A stretch of DNA of 34,895 bases from the IMG/VR virus record IMGVR_UViG_3300032323_000719, positions 1 to 34,895 of that record. The stretch is one strand, 5' to 3'. This document shows positions 30,444-34,895 of the stretch, in pieces. The position numbers and the translations under genes are program-made. Under the pieces are notes generated by a model. That model made no database searches. It was not told the origin of the DNA and worked only from the letters and a program-made list of their open reading frames with translations. Each line of letters begins with the position of its first letter. The first letter of the stretch is position 1. This DNA is from a virus.

Positions 30444-30667
30444 ACTGATAGTAACCCTTCACAGAGTTTTTTGATTTCTTCTCTAGTCATATGAAAGTTA
30501 TATGTACTAGCGGTAGTGATATCGCCCTCGTCACTGATACATTCTTGAATAATATCTACAGCTAGAAGTCCGGTTGGCGCAATACATTCCCAAGATTCTA
30601 CACGAACTCTATAAGCAGGTGATTCTTTAATAGTGATATTTTTAATTTTAAGATCTGGATGTTTCAT
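30440..30667 (-). CDS. Conserved small phage protein, unknown (75 aa)
   Basis: MKHPDLKIKNITIKESPAYR starts a small acidic protein with a strand-rich N-terminal half (VRVESWECIAPTGLLAVDII) and a helix at the end (TREEIKKLCEGLL). There is no named domain. It overlaps the genes on both sides by ATGA. Its constant company with the QueD-like gene may be only operon membership. Confidence 0.7.
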   Translation of the reverse strand: MKHPDLKIKNITIKESPAYRVRVESWECIAPTGLLAVDIIQECISDEGDITTASTYNFHMTREEIKKLCEGLLSV

Positions 30668-31011
30668 CGTTTCAGTGCCTCCATCATTACGATTTTACCT
30701 AATGCATCACCTAGATCTTGTTCTTCAGTGATCACATGTATTGAATTAAGATTACGATCTTTGTGATGATCATAGCTGCGAGTTTCTACAACGTATCCGC
30801 CACTGGCTTTATAAATTTGCATACGCATACCATCACTAGCAAGTTTATCTTCTGATACGACAACACTGTCTTGATCATATTCGTCACTGTTGAGCCAATT
30901 ACGAAAACGTTGTTTTAAACTCAGTTTCATTTTCTGTTCTTTCCTAATTCTGCGAGCAGGTCTAATTGCTTGTTGTTTAGCACTAACAGTAGCATATCCC
31001 ATTGTACCCAT
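30664..31011 (-). CDS. Conserved phage protein, unknown (115 aa; shorter start possible)
   Basis: The conserved body is LSLKQRFRNWLNSD, then an acidic loop, MRMQIYKASGGYVVETRSYD and HVITEEQDLGDALGKIVMM. The paired strands then helix suggest a small alpha/beta domain. Two starts are possible. The ATG at 31011 makes a TAATG overlap with the upstream stop and adds 27 basic residues. The ATG at 30930 (MKLSLKQRF) has AGGAAAG upstream but would leave an 80-base gap. I kept the longer form because gaps that size are otherwise absent. No function is evident. Confidence 0.7.
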   Translation of the reverse strand: MGTMGYATVSAKQQAIRPARRIRKEQKMKLSLKQRFRNWLNSDEYDQDSVVVSEDKLASDGMRMQIYKASGGYVVETRSYDHHKDRNLNSIHVITEEQDLGDALGKIVMMEALKR

Positions 31012-31568
31012 TATTTTATAATCTCATCTTTGCCATATTGATCCCAATCGGTAAACTTATCTCTACCAAGTAGGTCCTGTAGGTTATGGCACCAAACCCC
31101 AGGATTAGTTGCATTAAAATCTTTGTCGTCGATCTTAAGTGTAGCGTTATAACCTAGTTGATTAATATAAGGTAATTTTACACTAATCTGCGGAATAAAT
31201 CTACGCTTTTCGGTAAGACCGCTTTCTAGTAATCCTTCCGTTTCGCGAACATCGAAGTCTAGAGTACACCAGAGATTATATTCACTGTCTAGACAAACAT
31301 AGATCATGTTCTCCCAAGGACGCCATGTTTCACTATCGTTAACACCATTGGTTTTAAAACTTTGATTAGCACCAAAGTAGATATGTGTTATGTGTTTAGA
31401 TTGATCAGTATATGATCTAGATTCTTTTACGATATCTAAGATCGTGTAAGGATCGTGAACTCCGACTACAAATAAAGTTTTCATTCCGTAAGCAGGAGTA
31501 CGCTCAATCTCTACTCCTGTAAAGAATGTAATATCCGTTGCTACACCTGATGTATAATCACGCTTCAT
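31011..31568 (-). CDS. Conserved marine T4-like phage protein, unknown (185 aa)
   Basis: The N terminus is distinctive (VATDITFFTGVEIERTPAYG), followed by KTLFVVGVHDPYTILDIVKE, THIYFGANQSFKTNG, and an acidic middle with NLWCTLDFDVRETEG. The C terminus has NPGVWCHNLQDLLG. The TLFVVG and HIYFGAN segments look like strands of an alpha/beta enzyme fold, but no known catalytic signature is seen. I recall relatives in marine myoviruses without a role. Sitting among deazaguanine genes, it could be an accessory enzyme of that pathway; that is a guess from position. Confidence 0.73.
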   Translation of the reverse strand: MKRDYTSGVATDITFFTGVEIERTPAYGMKTLFVVGVHDPYTILDIVKESRSYTDQSKHITHIYFGANQSFKTNGVNDSETWRPWENMIYVCLDSEYNLWCTLDFDVRETEGLLESGLTEKRRFIPQISVKLPYINQLGYNATLKIDDKDFNATNPGVWCHNLQDLLGRDKFTDWDQYGKDEIIK

Positions 31569-31981
31569 TGATCAGAACCTTCCCATTCTTCGCCGGTATC
31601 GACATTGGTTAATTGTATTGGACCATAGATCCAATGTTCTGTATCATCATTACTCCAACCATCGCCTTCCATACCTTCGAACCATTCTTCATCCCAAAGT
31701 GCTTGAATACGCTCTTGTTCTTCTTCTGGCATATCATCAGGAAATGTCCATTCAACCCAACACCCGTCAGTCATATCTTCCATTTCCCAATCATAATCAC
31801 CGAACAGCACTTCATACCCATCCGGGTTATCGAGATCGATATCAGGTCTTTCATCACTTTCGCAGGTCCACGTACCCCAACGAAAGCCTTCATCCTTGGT
31901 TACTGTGATACCGTCTTTGTGCCAAAACTGACGCTCGACAGCACTCTTTTTGTGTAGATTAGTAATCTTCCAAATAGCCAT
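31565..31981 (-). CDS. Highly acidic, Trp-rich phage protein (138 aa)
   Basis: By count it has 39 Asp/Glu against about 9 Lys/Arg, and 12 Trp in 138 residues. Clusters include DYDWEMEDMTDGCWVEW, PDDMPEEEQERI and WDEEWFEGMEGDGW. The N terminus (MAIWKITNLHKKSAVERQFW) is basic. The charge pattern is like that of DNA-mimic or inhibitor proteins, and equally like an acidic structural protein. No fold is recognised. It overlaps the next gene by ATGA and shares a base with the 52-codon gene upstream (TAATG). Confidence 0.75.
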   Translation of the reverse strand: MAIWKITNLHKKSAVERQFWHKDGITVTKDEGFRWGTWTCESDERPDIDLDNPDGYEVLFGDYDWEMEDMTDGCWVEWTFPDDMPEEEQERIQALWDEEWFEGMEGDGWSNDDTEHWIYGPIQLTNVDTGEEWEGSDQ

Positions 31982-32139
31982 TACTTTCTCCTAAAGAAGT
32001 TTTTGATTGAATTGAGTAAATTTAAATATCGAAAATGATAAGAGGTTAAGAAAGGAGTTCTATGAGGGCAACGTCCTTGGTTCCAATCACATCCAACTCC
32101 GCCGTCTTTAATTGTAAGGCCACAGGCTTCGCATTTCAT
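31981..32139 (-). CDS. Mini-gene, zinc-ribbon-like protein (52 aa)
   Basis: Read from the gap: ATG at 32139, TAA at 31983-31981. The sequence is MKCEACGLTIKDGGVGCDWN, QGRCPHRTPFLTSYHFRYLN, then LLNSIKNFFRRK. Cys3, Cys6, Cys17 and Cys24 (with His26) form a likely zinc site, and the tail is an amphipathic basic helix. It overlaps the upstream stop by ATGA and the next start by TAATG. I recall this CEACGLTIKDGG type of small protein in marine myoviruses. Possibly a nucleic-acid-binding regulator. Confidence 0.8.
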   Translation of the reverse strand: MKCEACGLTIKDGGVGCDWNQGRCPHRTPFLTSYHFRYLNLLNSIKNFFRRK

Positions 32140-32579
32140 ATTTCAAATCCATTGTCTTTAGCATAGCGAGTCACACGTTCTTCTTCGTGTTTATCACAAA
32201 GTGTGCGGATCCAACCGCCATTACGCATTTTACCAGGAGCACCACATTCTTCGCAAGTATGAGCCGCCCAACTTTCTGCCATACGTACCATACCTTGAAT
32301 CTTTTCGTCACCGCCATCGTAATAGAAACGAAGTCCGCCGAACTTTTCTTTGATCTGCACAGCAATTACCTGTTCGACAACAGGGTGTTTCTCGTGATTT
32401 TTATTTTGCCAATCGATGTGATGTTGAATGTTGGCACAAAGGCTATCTAAGATCTGATACCAACCGTCGCCACATTCGAAACCCCAACACATTAGAGTTT
32501 CTTTCATATCCCCATGTCTGTTCTTAAAGATCAAAGGATACTTTTTACATAGTTGTTCGTCTAGTTCTTGTTTCACCAA
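32136..32579 (-). CDS. Widespread phage protein with C-terminal zinc finger (147 aa)
   Basis: The N-terminal two thirds (YPLIFKNRHGDMKETLMCWG, FECGDGWYQILDSLC) and the middle IKEKFGGLRFYYDGGDE segment belong to a protein type found in many unrelated phages, always unnamed as far as I know. Near the end, Cys109, Cys112 (CEECGAPG), Cys128 and His131 (TLCDKHEEE) give a CX2C-X15-CX2H zinc finger. A role in DNA or RNA binding is plausible. It overlaps the mini-gene by ATGA and the gene before it by 7 bases. Confidence 0.82.
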   Translation of the reverse strand: MVKQELDEQLCKKYPLIFKNRHGDMKETLMCWGFECGDGWYQILDSLCANIQHHIDWQNKNHEKHPVVEQVIAVQIKEKFGGLRFYYDGGDEKIQGMVRMAESWAAHTCEECGAPGKMRNGGWIRTLCDKHEEERVTRYAKDNGFEI

Positions 32580-32803
32580 GTGTCCACATCAGTGATATCA
32601 ACGGTAGTATCGATGTCCTTATCGCTATCGTTGAATAGGTTGAATTTAACAACAACGGCAGGACCGATTCCGCTGCTGTGACTTTCTTCGAGAGTGAACC
32701 ACTCAACTTCTTTAAAGTGAGCGGCCATTTTAGCAAGTTTTTCAATCTGTTTTCTATTTAGAGAAAATTGATTGGGTTGATACTTTTTCTTTTCTTTAGA
32801 CAT
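32573..32803 (-). CDS. Conserved small phage protein, unknown (76 aa)
   Basis: A basic N-terminal stretch (MSKEKKKYQPNQFSLNRKQI) is followed by a helix and two strands (VEWFTLEESHSSGIGPAVVV, KFNLFNDSDKDIDTTVDITD). The combination of basic head and acidic tail is common among small phage proteins with unknown roles. It overlaps the zinc-finger gene by 7 bases. Three bases separate it from the DUF465-like gene upstream. Confidence 0.7.
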   Translation of the reverse strand: MSKEKKKYQPNQFSLNRKQIEKLAKMAAHFKEVEWFTLEESHSSGIGPAVVVKFNLFNDSDKDIDTTVDITDVDTW

Positions 32804-32806
32804 GAT

Positions 32807-32980
32807 TTAACTTAGCTGTTTAGATTTAAGTATAGCAATTTGATCTTTTAAATGCAACCTTTGCTTCTTCAAATCTTCCAGTTTTAGGTCTTCAAACAGG
32901 CCATTTTTTTCCAAAGTATCGATCTGTTTATCCAAAGCACGATGTGCTTCTTCTAAGTGCTTAATACGATTCTCATACAT
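32807..32980 (-). CDS. Mini-gene, DUF465/YdcH-like coiled-coil protein (57 aa)
   Basis: Read from the gap: ATG at 32980 with AAGGAG upstream, TAA at 32809-32807. The sequence is MYENRIKHLEEAHRALDKQI, DTLEKNGLFEDLKLEDLKKQ, RLHLKDQIAILKSKQLS. The H-x-x-LD-x-x-I then LKKQ(R/K)LxLKD pattern is that of the DUF465 (YdcH) family, two antiparallel helices. Function of the family is not established. It immediately follows the DpdA-like gene, separated by 14 bases, and so may be coexpressed with it. Confidence 0.82.
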   Translation of the reverse strand: MYENRIKHLEEAHRALDKQIDTLEKNGLFEDLKLEDLKKQRLHLKDQIAILKSKQLS

Positions 32981-32994
32981 ATAAACTCCTTGCG

Positions 32995-34521
32995 TTATTC
33001 TGCTACTAGTTCATCTAACCGTTCATCCTCACGATCATTTTCCCAATCGTTATTATCATCTTCTACAAACAATCTATTAAACTCGTTGGTAACACCACCA
33101 CGTAAACGAGCACCTTCTAAATTCTTTAAGAAGAAGTCTGCTTCTTTGATCATAGCAAATGCTTCATCTTTGGTCTTGCAATCAAATAGTTCTTCAACAA
33201 ATCCTGCAAAATAAAGAATGTTACGAGGAACCCACTCTGAGTATTCGTGCATATTGATTTCTTTACTGCTAGGCTTAGTATAAGATTTCCAATTAGGACG
33301 ATGCTTGGCTAATTCGATATCCATCAAGTTGCAGGCACGTTGAACAGCACGGATATGACATTCAACATTATGCCCCATCATTAGTGCATACGCAAAGCTA
33401 TCCCACGATGTTTTACCTTCTTTGCCAATCTTATTCAACATTCCTGGTGCATAGTGGCAAATATCTGCGATCGTAAGTCTGCGACCGAAATCGCTTTCGA
33501 AAGGAAAAGGTATATCGTGCCGTCCGGCAAGACCCTTATTGTCCGGGGCTTTATCCATGATAACACTGAATCGCTTATTGGTATGCTGGGCGTTAGTATA
33601 TACCAATCCGTGAGCTGTTGCGATGAAAGGTGATGCGCAGTCAAAGGAAATTGTGAAGTTTTCATTTACGTGCTTTCTAATTTGACGTTGGATCAACGTT
33701 AGATAACAGGCCCAGTCTAGCTGTGCAGTACCCAAGAAGTGCATCCAATCTTTGCCTTCTAATAGTCCATCAAACTTTAATGTAACCAGTCTGCGTAGAG
33801 TAATAGGCATCTTACACATGTTAGCGCCACCCATGGCCCAACCTTCTGCTGCCTTATCTCCCCATACCGCAGTATCTGAGAATTCTTTAACACCTTGATA
33901 CCATTTTTCTGCTGTCTCCCAGTCTGATCCTTGGAGAACATTTAAAAATTTAGTATTGCCTAAACGATTTTCTAAGAAATACTTGTTATTGAACTTAGTT
34001 TTATCCAAGCAGTCGTCAAATGTTTTTAATCCTGTTTTAGGACTATGAATATGATCGCAAGCCCAGGTTGGAACGTCTAGCATCATGGACCAATCTGCAG
34101 TAAGTTCTAACCACTCTAAAATACTTTGACGAGTTTTATCAGCAGCAGGGCCTTCAAAGTTCAACCAATCAAATTTAAGAACACCTTTACCAATCTGGTA
34201 TCCACCGGAGTCACCTAGGATCATAGTCTTGCTACGATCACGCTGTTGTATCATTGATTCTTGATCGATACTTTTTTGTAGATCTAATTGTGCATGTCCT
34301 GCTGAATACAAGCCGTACTTGTAATAAAAGTAGCCCTGTTCAGGATTTAGAAAGTTCATGCCTTCGATGCCGCGATCAAAACCTGCAGGAACTCGTTCAT
34401 CTGCGATAAACTTTTCTAATCTTTGTTTTGCAATGTATGTACTATAGAAACTACTGATCGCAGGCAAATAGACTGCGTAGTCTTTTTGTAATGGTGTTAG
34501 GTCAACTGGTTGTTTGCTCAT
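32995..34521 (-). CDS. dpdA: DpdA-like DNA-guanine transglycosylase (TGT fold, 508 aa)
   Basis: Related to tRNA-guanine transglycosylase. Key sites appear in order: ILGDSGGYQI at 101-110 (general-base Asp104), LDVPTW at 149-154 (Asp149), FLNVLQGS at 192-199 (Gln197-Gly198), GWAMGGANM at 227-235 (Gly231-Gly232), and TISFDCASPF at 290-299 with Asp294 as nucleophile. Phage DpdA proteins of this type swap guanine in DNA for a 7-deazaguanine. The length (508, against about 375 for bacterial TGT) and lack of the usual CxCxxC zinc site fit DpdA better than tRNA TGT. FolE, QueD-like and QueE genes lie in the same arm. It overlaps the upstream gene by 20 bases. Confidence 0.87.
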   Translation of the reverse strand: MSKQPVDLTPLQKDYAVYLPAISSFYSTYIAKQRLEKFIADERVPAGFDRGIEGMNFLNPEQGYFYYKYGLYSAGHAQLDLQKSIDQESMIQQRDRSKTMILGDSGGYQIGKGVLKFDWLNFEGPAADKTRQSILEWLELTADWSMMLDVPTWACDHIHSPKTGLKTFDDCLDKTKFNNKYFLENRLGNTKFLNVLQGSDWETAEKWYQGVKEFSDTAVWGDKAAEGWAMGGANMCKMPITLRRLVTLKFDGLLEGKDWMHFLGTAQLDWACYLTLIQRQIRKHVNENFTISFDCASPFIATAHGLVYTNAQHTNKRFSVIMDKAPDNKGLAGRHDIPFPFESDFGRRLTIADICHYAPGMLNKIGKEGKTSWDSFAYALMMGHNVECHIRAVQRACNLMDIELAKHRPNWKSYTKPSSKEINMHEYSEWVPRNILYFAGFVEELFDCKTKDEAFAMIKEADFFLKNLEGARLRGGVTNEFNRLFVEDDNNDWENDREDERLDELVAE

Positions 34522-34876
34522 ATTCTCTCGCTAGTTTAGCAGTAATATCTAACTGCTGTTTTGCCTTTTCTAAATTGTTCAATGCTATTTTAACAGCCTC
34601 GTTATCTTTTGCCAAGGATTCCCAAGCCAATTCTTCGCTTCGTTTTTCTTTTGCCCAATCGAGTAAAGATTCTGCATCCGGAGTTAGTCCGACGCTAGCA
34701 TAACTCATATTGAGCATAACCCAATTGCTACCGTCAAATACTTCCATGTTCTGCGTAGAAGTATTGAATCGCATATTGCCAACACCTTGTTGTCCTGAAT
34801 AAGAATTCACATAGGTGCTGGCATTACCGTTAGATACTGTCGTATAACGACCGGATTGTGTAATGCCTTTGATCAT
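34502..34876 (-). CDS. Conserved T4-like phage protein, possibly structural (124 aa)
   Basis: The N-terminal half (MIKGITQSGRYTTVSNGNAS, then NMRFNTSTQNMEVFDGSNWV) has the NMRFN-T-x-Q-x-(M/L)-E-V-FDG-x-W pattern of phage tail-fibre or virion proteins. The C-terminal half is a long charged coiled coil (SLLDWAKEKRSEELAWESLA, VKIALNNLEKAKQQLDITAK). The start at 34876 forms TAATG with a stop in another frame (visible residues PAQAA then stop), implying an upstream gene just outside the window. The same frame is also open to the window edge, so a longer form cannot be excluded. A structural role on the early-side strand is odd. Confidence 0.72.
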   Translation of the reverse strand: MIKGITQSGRYTTVSNGNASTYVNSYSGQQGVGNMRFNTSTQNMEVFDGSNWVMLNMSYASVGLTPDAESLLDWAKEKRSEELAWESLAKDNEAVKIALNNLEKAKQQLDITAKLAREYEQTTS

Positions 34877-34895
34877 TAAGCTGCCTGTGCTGGAA

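Noticed and set aside
31613-31957. Plus-strand open frames opposite the acidic protein
   Set aside because: They arise from the antisense of Asp/Glu/Trp codons and read as unlikely Pro/Phe/His-rich proteins.
32041-32060. AGAGGTTAAGAAAGGAGTTC on the plus strand as a middle promoter box plus ribosome site
   Set aside because: It is on the strand opposite all genes of this arm, and no plus-strand gene follows; it lies within the zinc-ribbon mini-gene.
34876-34895. A further minus-strand gene at the window edge (PAQAA then stop)
   Set aside because: Only five residues are visible, so it cannot be supported as a feature; it is used only as a hint of a TAATG junction.
1-34895. tRNA genes, CRISPR arrays, insertion sequences, attachment sites
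   Set aside because: No cloverleaf, spaced direct repeats, transposase or terminal inverted repeats were seen. The gaps left after annotation are all shorter than about 60 bases.

Overview
The window reads as a contiguous piece of a T4-like tailed bacteriophage (myovirus) of the marine type. The evidence is its very tight gene packing with ATGA and TAATG stop/start overlaps, two perfect copies of the T4-type late promoter element TATAAATA, a T4 Rnh-type 5' nuclease, a phage tail-collar protein, large tail-fibre paralogues, and many small genes that resemble, from memory, conserved proteins of marine cyanophages and pelagimyophages. The DNA is AT-rich. No photosynthesis gene, tRNA, integrase or transposase is visible here, so the host cannot be fixed from the window.

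Positions 1-11730 (+ strand) hold virion genes: a 5'-truncated tail-collar fibre protein, three tail-fibre paralogues that share an N-terminal module, and a 1276-residue glycine-rich adhesin-like protein followed by a short paralogue of its N-terminal third. A perfect late promoter inside an inverted repeat (11750-11767) opens the next block, 11790-18924 (+). That block has eight genes in an overlapping chain: a small unknown protein, four glycosyltransferase-like proteins (one containing a degenerate three-copy tandem repeat), a second unknown protein, a radical SAM protein with extra N-terminal cysteines, and an SGNH-type hydrolase. I infer a late-expressed pathway that makes or modifies a glycan, or decorates virion proteins.

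The strand switches at 18919-18924, where two genes converge with a 6-base overlap. Everything from 34895 down to 18919 lies on the minus strand. A late promoter at 21082-21075 splits this arm. Positions 21044-18919 hold five or six small conserved unknown genes that are probably late. Positions 34876-21087 look like early or middle metabolism: a DpdA-like DNA transglycosylase, a QueD-like protein, FolE, QueE, a GT-B glycosyltransferase, an MBD4-like DNA glycosylase, a cupin, a phosphoribosyltransferase, a HIT hydrolase, Rnh, and many small proteins.

The most interesting system is a probable 7-deazaguanine DNA-modification pathway: GTP to FolE, then QueD, then QueE, then insertion by DpdA. 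The QueD-like protein lacks the usual catalytic cysteine. QueE has a displaced third cluster cysteine. No QueC is in the window. A GT-B enzyme and an MBD4-like glycosylase sit inside the same cluster. Four additional short genes (40-59 codons) at 25706-25828, 25825-26004, 31981-32139 and 32807-32980 were found by reading the gaps directly. After adding them, no stretch longer than 60 bases is without a gene.
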